Source of the DNA: Nelumbo lutea
Lineage: Eukaryota; Streptophyta; Magnoliopsida; Proteales; Nelumbonaceae
Direction of reading: 5' to 3'
DNA: 64,000 nucleotides
Assembly: GCA_022828595.1 (NCBI GenBank)
Contig: JAKGHH010000005.1
Span: 60,383,655-60,447,654, forward strand
Shown: positions 42,504 to 52,660 of the stretch, piece after piece
How the letters are laid out: the number at the start of each line of letters is the position of its first letter
Numbering within the stretch: position 1 is the stretch's first letter
Translations under genes and position numbers: made by a program
The notes under the pieces: generated by a model
Database searches by the model: none
Told to the model about the DNA's origin: nothing
Seen by the model: the letters and a program-made list of their open reading frames with translations, nothing else

Positions 42504-42770
42504 TGTTTTGGAATGGTAGAATACTGATATGTTTCATTCTATTGCCAATGGGCATATTTATACAGTAAGTTGCTGCAATAAATAGAAAGAAAGAAAGAAA
42601 AATAGAAAGAAAAGAAAATAGAAACAAGAAAAAAAAGAGAAAATAGAAAGTACAAAAATAGAAAGTACAAAAATAAAAAGAAAAAACTTTCTAAATCAAT
42701 CCTTCCACAATCCTAGGAATATATAAAATTCTATTTCAGATCTGAACCAGTAACTCCACGTTTTCCAACA
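42504..42770 (-). repeat. Copia-C 3' LTR
   Basis: 267 bp. It holds an irregular GAAA-rich purine array at about 42580-42685 that differs in length from the 5' copy. Ends as in 47329-47590. Confidence 0.88.
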
Positions 42771-42777
42771 CTCCCCC

Positions 42778-45700
42778 TCAAGCTAGTGAATAGAGATCCT
42801 CCATTCCCAGCTTGGCTATAATTCTCCGAAAGTCTGTACTATTGAGCCCTTTAGTAAGTACATCGGCCAGTTGTCCTTTTGTAGACACATAGGGAGTGCA
42901 AATCAACTTGCTGCCCAGTTTCTCTTTTATAAAGTGTCGGTCAATTTCGATGTGCTTCATAGGCTCTTCTCGTGGAAGACCTGAGCAATATTGATGGCTG
43001 ACTTGTTGTCACAATATAGTTTCATAGGCTCTTCTCGTGGAATCTTCAGGTCTTCTAAAATTATCTTCAACCAGAGTAATTCACACACTCCTTGTGCCAT
43101 AGCCCTGAATTCTACCTCTGCACTTGACCGAGCCACTACATTTTGCTTCTTACTCCTCCAAGTGACTAAGTTTCCTCCTAAGAAGGTACAATAACCAAAA
43201 GTGGACCATCTATCTACTAGAGATCCTGCATAATCGACATCTGTATATGCTTCAAGAGTCAGTCCTCCATTTCTTCTGAATAAAATTCCTTTTCTTGGAT
43301 TGGCTTTCAAATAGTGCAGAATTCGATGAGCAGCCTGCAGATGAACTTCTTTAGGATTATGCATAGACTGACTTGTTACACTTATAGCATATGCAATATC
43401 CGGTCGTGTATGTGCAAGATAAATGAGTTTTCCAACTAGTCTTTGGAACATCTCCTTGTCTACACTTGCATTCTCGTTGGCTTCTCCAAGTTTATGATTG
43501 GGATCTATATGCGCGGAAGCTGGTTTATATGCCATATTTCCTGTTTCTCTCAAAAGATCAATAGCATACTTTTGTTGAGAGATAAATATGCCTTGTTTAG
43601 AATGTGCAACTTCAATTCCGAGAAAATACTTTAGTCTTCCCAAGTCTTTTATCTCAAATTCTCTGGCAAGGCAGTTTTTCAATGCTTCCTTCTCCTTTTT
43701 ATCATTCCCAGTAACGATTATATCATCCACATAGACTAATAGTGCAGTAACTCTCCCTGAGGTTGTGTGTTTGATAAACAATGTGTGGTCACATTGACTT
43801 TGCTTGTAACCTATACTCAGCATTACCTTCGTAAACCTTCCAAACTATGCTCTCGAAGATTGTTTGAGACTGTATAGTGCTTTCTTCAACTGACAAACTT
43901 TGTTCCCTTTAATGCCTTCTCCAAAACCCGGTGGAATGTCCATGTATATCTCTTCTTCTAGATCACCATGGAGAAACGCATTTTTTACATCAAACTGTTG
44001 CAAATCCCAATTATAGTTAGCAGCCAACGACAGTAACACCCTTACTGTATTCATTTTAGCTACTGGGGCAAAAGTCTCCTGATAATCTACCCCATAAGTC
44101 TGTGTATATCCCTTGGCTACCAGGCGTGCTTTGTACCTTTCTAATGACCCATCAGATTTGTACTTAATTGTGAACACCCATTTACAACCTACCGTCTTCT
44201 TGTTTCTTGGTAGATCCACAACTTCCCATGTGTTGTTTTTTCTAGTGCCTCCATTTCCACTCTCATGGCTTTTCTCCACTCTTTATTAGAAAGTGCCTCG
44301 GCTAGAGTATTAGGAATTGGAATGGTGTTAAGGCTGGCAAGAAAACTTTTATGGGATTTAGAGAATCTTTGGAATGATACATATTTGGCTAAAGGGTACA
44401 ATGGGTGTTTGGTACATTCTCTAGTTCCTTTTCTCAGTGCAATAGGTAGGTCATACTCATACTCAGACTGTGAAGGTTTAGGTTCAGGATCTAAGCATCC
44501 CTCAGTTCTAGGATTAGGAGTTGAATCTTGGACTTGCACAAGTTGAGGATCTGGATTTTTCCTCCTAGAGTAAACCTGCATATATCTCACAGTATCATGC
44601 ACATCATTCGTGGGGTTAACAATGTCCGAATTTGGTTCAATGGTCGGGTTGTTTGACTCTTGTTGAGACTCGGGAATGTGGGGCTCCGAGGAATGTAACT
44701 CAAAGGGATGTGATTCTTGACGATTGAATGTCTATGAGGAGGGTAATACATCTAGGGAGAGTAGATCCGAGGCCTTATCTTCCATTAATGAGGGCTCCCT
44801 TTGAAGATAAGGTTGAGTGTAAAAAGATTTTCCTTCCTCAAATGTGACATCGATGGAGGTGTAGAATTTTCTAGTGGCTGGATGATAACATTTATAACCT
44901 TTTTGAGTTGGGGAATATCCCAAGAAGACACACTTGATTGCTCATGGGTTTAATGTCCCCTTATTATGGACATGAACAAAGGTAGTGCAACAAAAAATTC
45001 TTGGTGTGAGATTATTTGCGGCTCGAATATCAGGGTAAAATTGAGAAAGGACTTGTATTGGGCTTCGGTTGTCAAGAACTTTAGATGGTAGTCTATTTAT
45101 GGTGTAGGCGGCAGTAAGGACAACTTCCCCCCAATATTGTTTTGGCACCTGATTTTGAAAGAGAAAGGCTCGGGTGGTTTGCAAAAGATGGCCATTTTTT
45201 CTCTCATCTACCCCATTCTGTTGGGGAGTGTTAATACAAGAGGATTCATGCACAATGCCTTCTTTCTGAAAAAATGGGAACAAATTCTGATTAAAATAAT
45301 CTGTAGCATTATCAGATCGAAACCTTTTAATTCTCACACCAAACTGAGTTTGGACCATGTTATGAAAGTTGGGAAGAATCGTACCCACATTAGATTTAGA
45401 CTTAAGAAGAAAAATCCATGTGACCCTAGTGCAATCATCAATAAAGGTGACGAACCATCTGGAACCAGTAATGTTGGGAATTTGAGAAGGGCCCCATATA
45501 TCCGAATGAATCAAATAAAAAGGAGTTGAAGATCTTTTATTGCTGATTGGGAAAAAAACCCTTTTGTGCTTAGCAAGTTTACAAACATCAATTCCTTTAA
45601 ACAAGGAAGGAAGCATTGTTTTTAAAATAGGAAATGAAGGATGACCAAAACAGAAATGATGACGCCAAATTAAATCTTTATTGGAGGTAGATAAGAATGA

Positions 45701-47190
45701 CTTGTGTGTGACATGCATAACAGTGTGAGATGATTTGCTGGTTGCTTCAAGGTAGTAGAGTCCATCTCTTTCCTTAGCAAGTCCAATCTTCTTCCCCGAA
45801 ACCTGGTCCTGAAATACACAATAAGAAGGGAAGAACACAACATTGCAGTTCACATCCTAGGTGAGTTTATGTATAGAGATAAGGCTAGTGGATAACTTAG
45901 GAACATGAAGCACATTTTTAAGTAATAAGGATGGAGTAATTTGAATATTCCCAAACCCTGCCACTGTGGTGAAAGAACCATCAGCAACAGAAATTTTTCT
46001 ATTACTAGCACAGGGTGTATAGGTGAGAAAATGTAGTGAAGAGGGTGTCATGTGGTCAGTAGCTCCAGAATCAAGAATCCATGGAAAAACACTAGCCGAG
46101 GCATGTAATCCTAGAGATAAAGACTCACCTGAGAGAGCAAGAGAGGTAGAACCACTTCCTGGTTTCAAGGATTTCAGGAAGCACCTTAGCCTTTCAATTT
46201 TTTCATCATTAAATGGTCCCTGACTTGAGTGTTCTTGCTGCGGGGTTGTGGAGACATTATGGGCATGTTGAACTCCTTTTGAAACTCATCGATTTCCCCA
46301 TTCTTTGCTGGATGTGGGAGGTTTCTCATTAAGTTTCCAGCACTGATCTTTCGTGTGTCTGGGCTTCTTGCAATAGGTACACCAAAGGTTATTGTTAGAG
46401 TCATGGGTGGTTGTGTCACGAGCCAAGTTGTGATTGTTCTCACCCTTTGAACCACTATAACTTCCTCCCCTTGGCACCATGGCTGAGCCTTCGGGATCTT
46501 TAGGCTCAAGCATGATTCCACAGCGGCTTTCCTCAGCTCTGACAAGGGCTATGACTTCATTCAATGGAGGCAATTCTTCTTTGCCAAGAATTTGTATTCG
46601 GACCTAATCAAATTCAGCATTCAGTCCGACCAAAAAATCATACACCCTATCTCTTTCAATAAAATTCTTCAAGATCACAGCATCATTAGGGCACTTTGTC
46701 TCAAGAACCCGATAATGATCAAACTCATGCCATAAATTTGCAGCAGATTTGCATACTCTCTGTAACACTTCTGCTCCCTTGTTTGGCCGCCACTGTCTTC
46801 ACTTTGACCTCATAGACACGAGCAGCGTCATGGGCTTTGGAATAGGTTTGTCGGACAGCATCCCAAATAGCCTTTGCAGAGGGAAGAAACATACAAGTAT
46901 CACTGATCTCGGGTGTCATTGAACTCCACAACCATGACATAATCATGGAGTCCTCTTCGTCCCAAGCATCAAAATTTGGCTCGCCCAACCTTGGTCATGT
47001 TCCAAGGAGGTGACTAATTTTTCCTTTTCCCTTCAAATAGGTACGCACTAGTTGTGACCACTTCAAGTAATTCTGGCCATTCAGTCTATATGTTGCCTGA
47101 ATATTCTGCAAATCACTAGTGTGAGGATGAGAATTTGTTGCTCCTTCATCGGTTTGGACAGGAGCACTTGTTGCAGTCATGTCGGACATT
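42778..47190 (-). pseudogene. Copia-C gag-pol remnant
   Basis: Starts MSDMTATSAPVQTDEG near 47189. The gag core, with SMTPEISDTCMFLPSAKAIW, is near 46920, and the knuckle CTYCKKPRHTKDQC near 46390. Protease DSGATDHM is near 46070. Integrase keeps HSDIWGP, RSDNATDYF and QQNGVDERKN (45600-45190). Reverse transcriptase 44279-43700 has YVDD, and RNase H runs to about 42780. Catalytic residues look intact. Breaks include a shift near 44195, a stop near 43845 and stops in gag. Confidence 0.85.
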
Positions 47191-47328
47191 GTTAATGGAG
47201 GAAAAATAAGGCCAGCAGGAAAGGAGAATAAAGGAACACTTCTGGCAATGAAGGCCGAAAAACACAAAAAACTGGCAATGAAGGTCGAAAAAATCTCAAG
47301 GTTGACAAACCTAGAGCTCTAATACCAT

Positions 47329-47590
47329 GTTTTGGAAAGGTAGAATACTGATATGTTTCATTCTATTGCCAATGGGCATATTTATATAGTAAGCTGCTGC
47401 AATAAATAGAAAGAAAGAAAAATAGAAAGAAAAGAAAATAGAAATAAGAAAAAATAGAAAGAAGAGAAAATAGAAAGTACAAAAATAGAAAGAAAGAAAT
47501 AGAAAAAACTTTCTAAATCAATCCTTCCACAATCCTAGGAATATATACAATTCTATTTTCAGATCTGAACCAACCCCACGTTTTCCAACA
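47329..47590 (-). repeat. Copia-C 5' LTR
   Basis: 262 bp, closely similar to 42504-42770. It abuts the primer site at 47316-47327, which sets the direction. Confidence 0.88.
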
Positions 47591-47914
47591 CAATCAGACC
47601 TGACTGAACCAGCAAAACTTCTTATGACATTCCATTACCATGTTTTCATTGCTCAACATTCAAGGTGGCTTGTGCAGGTCCCTGCACATTCTGTTTCAGC
47701 ATAGATTTTAGATCATTTTACTCTCTGCATACATCAGTCTTCTTTTCTGTTAAAATTTTATTTCCTCGTTTGGATTATCAAGGAATTGTGTACATGCATT
47801 TACTTTTTTTTTTAATTAGCTGGTCATGGAATTTAGTGTATTATTAAGATGCTTTCTTTCTTAAAAGAGAACATATGCTAATTTTCCATATTGATTGTGG
47901 AAATTATCTTGCAG

Positions 47915-47992
47915 GGTCCTATTAGTGGTTATCGAAGTGTCTTGAGGACATTCATTTCTGCATTTATTGCATCTTATGAGATTACACTTCAG
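47915..47992 (+). CDS. NUP188: NUP188 exon 6 of window
   Basis: Twenty-six codons, GPISGYRSVLRTFISAFIAS to YEITLQ, between ATCTTGCAG and GTAACT. Phase 0 at both ends, in step with exon 5 although 21.7 kb lie between. The intron must be spliced across the whole LINE nest, TD2 and Copia-C. Confidence 0.87.
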
Positions 47993-48075
47993 GTAACTTT
48001 GGTTTGAAATTCTGTTATTATATTTGAAATAATCTACTATGCTTCTTGCTTATCCTTTCTTTCTTCATGGTGCAG

Positions 48076-48135
48076 ATAGAAGATGATACCCTTAAGTTGA
48101 TTTTGGATATCCTCTGCAAAATTTATCAAGGAGAG
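48076..48135 (+). CDS. NUP188: NUP188 exon 7 of window
   Basis: Twenty codons, IEDDTLKLILDILCKIYQGE, between ATGGTGCAG and GTTTGG. The donor GAG|GTTTGG is weaker than most here but leaves the frame intact with exon 8. Confidence 0.83.
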
Positions 48136-48240
48136 GTTTGGTCACAATACTGGTTGTTATAATTTATAAAGATATTCACGTTCACTATGTTATGCTGTAA
48201 CTAGCTTAGTTTATGGAGGTTATTGCCATTTATTGTGCAG

Positions 48241-48398
48241 GAGTCACTTTGTGTTCAATTTTGGGATAGAGACAGTTTTATAGATGGTCCTATTCGGTGT
48301 CTTCTTTGCACTTTAGAGGGTGAGTTCCCATTTCGAACTGTTGAACTGGTTCGCTTCTTATCTGCCCTCTGCGAAGGAACATGGCCTTCTAAATGTGT
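48241..48398 (+). CDS. NUP188: NUP188 exon 8 of window
   Basis: Encodes ESLCVQFWDRDSFIDGPIRC, LEGEFPFRTVELVRFLSALC and EGTWPSKC. The acceptor is TTTATTGTGCAG and the donor TGT|GTAAGT. It ends in phase 2. The FPFR-ELVRFLSALCEGTWPS segment is strongly conserved in the Nup188 family. Confidence 0.9.
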
Positions 48399-49432
48399 GT
48401 AAGTAGAATTTCTTTTATGTATTTATATTTTCTGTGTTGGTTGTTCTTTGTTTTTGTTTTGTTAATTTGTTTGCATGGCTCCATTTTTTTGCCCTGTAGA
48501 AGATTGTAGGGTCTTCTCTCTCTTTCTTTGGAGGACCCTTTACAGTAGAAGCAGATTCTTCTAGTTTTACTGTTGCGTATATGAGGCAGGCTGTGTATAT
48601 TTTCCAAGAGTGTCTCATTCTCTGTCTTTGTTTATATTTGTGCTCTTACTGATGTTAACGAGTTTGTTGATTCAATAGCAAAAGATGGTGTCCTAGCTTA
48701 CTAACAGAAATGGTGATGTAGTTTTGGCTGGGGTTTTGATTTGGAAGTATCATGCCAATCTAATATGAGGAATCTGGATAGATGACACATCATGGAACAC
48801 CTCTCATGGTAGTTGGAAGTCACAGTTTGTTAGGATGCTTATATAAATATATATGCATAAATATGTATAGGTGTAATACCGGAAGAGCTTTGACCAATCA
48901 AAACCCCCAGGCAAATTTTGATGAATGCCACTTGATTGGTTACCACTTTTTTGATATTGTGTTGGTAGGAGAGATTCTTATATCCTGTAGAAGCAACTAT
49001 TTGATGACTATAAAATGATGAGTGGCTGTTATATTTCCGTTTTCTTTTATTTTTTTTAAACACAGAAATACTAGAAAATTTCTGTTACTCCATCTTTTGC
49101 ATCCACACATTCGTTGTGGTGATTAGGGAGGAAAGACATTTACTTTAAAGCTTCCATCCTAATTTTTGAAAGTAAAGACTGTACTAGGTTTGGGGAAGTG
49201 CATATCCATAACCTGCATTCTTCCCCAAACATAAAATTGTTCATGCTTAAACCAATAATGCAAACCATTTTCTGTACTGGATGTTCAGCCCATAATTGCA
49301 TATATTGTATACTGCTTTTTTTTATTTATTTTTTCTATTTTTCATTCTTGAAAGATTTCTTGGATACTGTTCAGATCAATTCTGGCTACCAGTGTAGTCT
49401 GATGCTATTTTCTTTGCTTATCATTTCAACAG
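48399..49432 (+). other. NUP188 intron, no feature seen
   Basis: A 1-kb AT-rich intron between exons 8 and 9 with no recognisable transposon, exon or RNA gene. Confidence 0.55.
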
Positions 49433-49628
49433 GTATAACTTTTTAGAAAAGTCAGTTGGTATATCAACATTGTTTGAGATCCCTGGTGATGTAGAAAACA
49501 TTTCTCAGATCATGGAGACATACTGGCCGCTGCATGTTCCTGGGGTTGAAGGCCTTCTGATTCCTAGTCAAACTCATGGTCACATTTTGAAAATCATTGA
49601 AAGAAATACTGCTCTTGTTCGTTGGGAG
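49433..49628 (+). CDS. NUP188: NUP188 exon 9, SH3-like region
   Basis: Encodes YNFLEKSVGISTLFEIPGDV and LHVPGVEGLLIPSQTHGHIL to ALVRWE. The last part matches the small SH3-like beta domain inserted in the Nup188 solenoid (a pattern of LxVPG, LIP, G and LVRWE). This domain separates Nup188 from Nup205, so it is the best evidence for the gene name. The acceptor is TTTCAACAG and the donor GAG|GTATAT. The first base completes Val from exon 8. Confidence 0.9.
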
Positions 49629-49925
49629 GTATATGGGCCTAAATGCTGAACATTCAATTTTTCTTTGTGATCTTTAATCTGGGTATTTAATTTGGATAAC
49701 TATATTAGACTTCTCTTGTTGTGGTTTGGTAAAATTTATTCATGCTTAGCCTCATCCTCCAATTTGTTTCCATGTTAATGGTCTACGGATTTTTTTTTTA
49801 ATTAGAAAAAAGGACTTGTAAATTATGATGATGGAGAATACAATATTCTTCTTTATAACTGTCACTATTGTTTTTATTCCATCTTTCGTTTTGGTTTTAC
49901 CTGACATGTATCACATATGGTGCAG

Positions 49926-50045
49926 TGTGCACAATCTGGAGTGTTAGTGTTGCTCCTGCGTTTGGCCCGGGAGTTCTATTTTAACAGACATGAGGAAGTA
50001 CTTGTTATTCTTGACCTTCTTTGTCGACTGGCGTCCTTTAGCAAG
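49926..50045 (+). CDS. NUP188: NUP188 exon 10 of window
   Basis: Forty codons, CAQSGVLVLLLRLAREFYFN to LLCRLASFSK, between ATGGTGCAG and GTATTC. Phase 0 at both ends. A 7.4-kb intron holding a tandem duplication and Copia-D follows. Confidence 0.87.
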
Positions 50046-50240
50046 GTATTCTGCTTTTGATATTTCATCCTGACCTGCTTTGTCAATCGGTGTTCCTCCT
50101 TAATGTTGTTGCTTACCTAATTATTTAAAATTTGGGTCTACCTATGAGGTTGTGATGAATGGCTGTGGACAGAAACTTGGGGAGGCTGTGAGCTGTGGGT
50201 GTTAGCATGATTATCACATTCTGACATGGCTATGTGGTTC

Positions 50241-50880
50241 TATAAACAGCAGGTCCTCAAAATCTATGAGACTACGAGTGTTGACTTCATGCTTGTACAT
50301 CATGGCCACACTGTAGTACAACAAATGTAGTTGGCCACACTTCATAGCTGCTTAATCATGCACATTTTTTTTTGGTAGAAAAAGACGAATAAGATTCCAA
50401 ACTAAATCATGGGGTCCAAATAGAGTACAGAGGACATATTGAACACACCCCACTCTAGACATACAACACTATGCTCTCCAGAAAATACTACCACTCACCA
50501 TGCATATATGATGTACATTATAAAGTAGATAAAGTAGTACTATCCATTTCACCAACATTATATAAACTGCAGGTCCTCAAAATCTATGAGACTACGAGTG
50601 TTGACTTCATGCTTGTACATCATGGCCACACTGTAGTACAACAAATGTAGTTGGCCACACTTCATAGCTGCTTAATCATGCACATTTTTTTTTGGTAGAA
50701 AAAGACGAATAAGATTCCAAACTAAATCATGGGGTCCAAATAGAGTACAGAGGACATATTGAACACACCCCACTCTAGACATACAACACTATGCTCTCCA
50801 GAAAATACTACCACTCACCATGCATATATGATGTACATTATAAAGTAGATAAAGTAGTACTATCCATTTCACCAACATTA
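50241..50880 (+). repeat. 320-bp near-perfect tandem duplication
   Basis: Copies 50241-50560 and 50561-50880 differ by one base that I can see (TATAAACAGC against TATAAACTGC). TAT occurs at all three boundaries, so the duplication could have arisen at that microhomology. It is non-coding and inside the intron after exon 10. It is either very recent or an assembly artefact. Confidence 0.9.
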
Positions 50881-51156
50881 TATCTGGCAAGTGTTTCATG
50901 GTAATATGCTTCTAGCACACCAGAAATTTATAGGAACTGCAGGCAATGAGAATGACATTCTTATTGGATTTCCGGAGAGTAAAAGTGGAAAGAGGTTCTC
51001 AAATTTATTGGCTGCGTCAATAGTAGAGAGGAGGGATCATCACATATGAGACATCTAGTTGGAAAAGCCAAAGCTCTTGCATCTGGATTGAATATTTACT
51101 TGTAAAAAACAAAAAACCTGGAGTGAATATCCTCATTCACATGAATAAGGAGATTG
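50881..51156 (+). other. Intron sequence left of Copia-D
   Basis: Non-coding. Nothing recognised. Confidence 0.5.
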
Positions 51157-51161
51157 GTAAT

Positions 51162-51425
51162 TGTAGAGAAGATGGGCCGAATGGCCCATAGGTTGTTTAT
51201 TCTTTATAGTTATTTATGTTTCTTTTTGTAATGGGCCTTATTCTGGGCCCATCTTTTCTATATTAAGTTCTTTGTAAATTCTTGCCCACCTAAGGGTCTC
51301 CTTGTAATTATTCAAATATATCTTAATAAAAGAATGTTAGGGTGTTGAGAGAAGTAGGTTCGAAACACTCATTCTCAGACCCTCATTGCTGAATTCTCAA
51401 GCTCTCCTCTCTTCAGTTTTCTTCA
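51162..51425 (+). repeat. Copia-D 5' LTR
   Basis: 264 bp, TGTAGAGAAGATGGGCC to TTTTCTTCA. It has several TGGGCC/GGCCCA words (51174-51260) and an AATAAA signal near 51325. Confidence 0.9.
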
Positions 51426-51580
51426 TGGTATCAGAGCATATCTGAACCTGAATATCATAGGGTTGGAAGCTTAGTCACATACTGCCTGATTCTTGGAGGT
51501 CAGTGGACGAGCCCAAGACTAGAATCTCTTGGGGAAGGGGTTTGGTGACCAGGAAGAATCAGAGAAAAAAAAAAAAGGGG

Positions 51581-52392
51581 AAGGAGAAGGGGAAAAGCTC
51601 GGTTCTGTTTTTGAAGCTCGATTGTGTTTGGACTGTTGAAGCTCGAACTGTAAGTTGTGCTCAGTTTTCTACTCTTAAGTTCAACTGTGTTTGGACTATT
51701 GAAGCTCGACTGTGTTTGGACTTGTTGTTATGTTTTTGAAGCTAGACTGTGTTTGGAATGTTGAAGCTCGAAATGTAAGTGGTGCTCAGTTTCTAATTGT
51801 TCTGTATTATCTTCGACTGTGTTTGGACTGTTGAAGTGTCCGAAAACCCTAGCTGTTTTGTACTACCTTCGACTGCATTAAATCTAGTTTAACCCAGGAA
51901 TTTCTGGACTGTTTTTTCTCTTCTTCTTGGACTGTTAAAACCTGCCGAAAGTGTTTGGATGTGTTTGAAGCTCGGTTCTGTTTTTGAAGGAGAAGGGGAA
52001 CAGCTCGGTTCTGTTTTTGAAGCTCGACTGTGTTTGGACTGTTGAAGCTCGAACTGTAAGTTGTGCTCAGTTTTCTGCTCTAAAGTTCGACTGTGTTTGG
52101 ACTATTGAAGCTCAACTATGTTTGGACTGGTTGTTCTGTTTTTGAAGCTCGACTGTGTTTGGACTGTTGAAGCTCGAAATGTAAGTTGTGCTCAGTTTCT
52201 AATTGTTCTGTATTATCTTCGACTGTGTTTGGACTGTTGAAGTGTCTGAAAACCCTAGTTGTTCTGTACTACCTTCGACTGCATTAAATCTGGTTTAACC
52301 CAGAAATTTCTGGGCTGTTTTTCTCTTCTTCTTGGACTATTAAAACCTGCCGAAACATCCTTGTAACAAGGTTGTGTATTGTTAATCATATT
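51581..52392 (+). repeat. 406-bp tandem duplication in Copia-D leader
   Basis: Two copies of a ~406-bp unit starting AAGGAGAAGGGGAA, at 51581 and 51987. Inside each unit the words GACTGTGTTTGGACTGTTGAAG and TGTAAGTTGTGCTCAGTTT recur, so the leader is repetitive at two scales. No coding role is seen. Confidence 0.8.
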
Positions 52393-52660
52393 TTGGTTGT
52401 TTTAAGGGGCTGTACGAACTATTTTTTGGGGTCTTTTCTCTTCCTTGACAGTGGGGCTGTCTCTATTGCCCACACTGTGTTTGTGAAAAGGCCTGTTCAG
52501 CAATACCGATTGGTATTTACTCTTCTTGGCTGAGTGCACAGCCTTGAAAAGGTACTTCGGCTGAGTGCACAGTGCCTAGGAGTTTCTGATTACTTCTTGA
52601 AGGCTGAACTCAGTATATTGTCTTCTTGTGGTCGGCTGAACTCTGTTTTAGAGTGTTTAC

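Larger units (their letters stand above)
42504..47590 (-). mobile_element. Copia-C LTR retrotransposon
   Basis: A complete-length minus-strand Copia element with exact target duplication CAATC at 42499-42503 and 47591-47595. LTRs are 42504-42770 and 47329-47590, with ends TGTTGG and CCAAAACA on the minus strand. The primer site is TGGTATTAGAGC (47316-47327). The purine tract is the complement of CTCCCCCTCAA at 42771-42781. All Copia domains can be found in order but are broken. It sits in copy 2 of the flank duplication. Confidence 0.92.
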
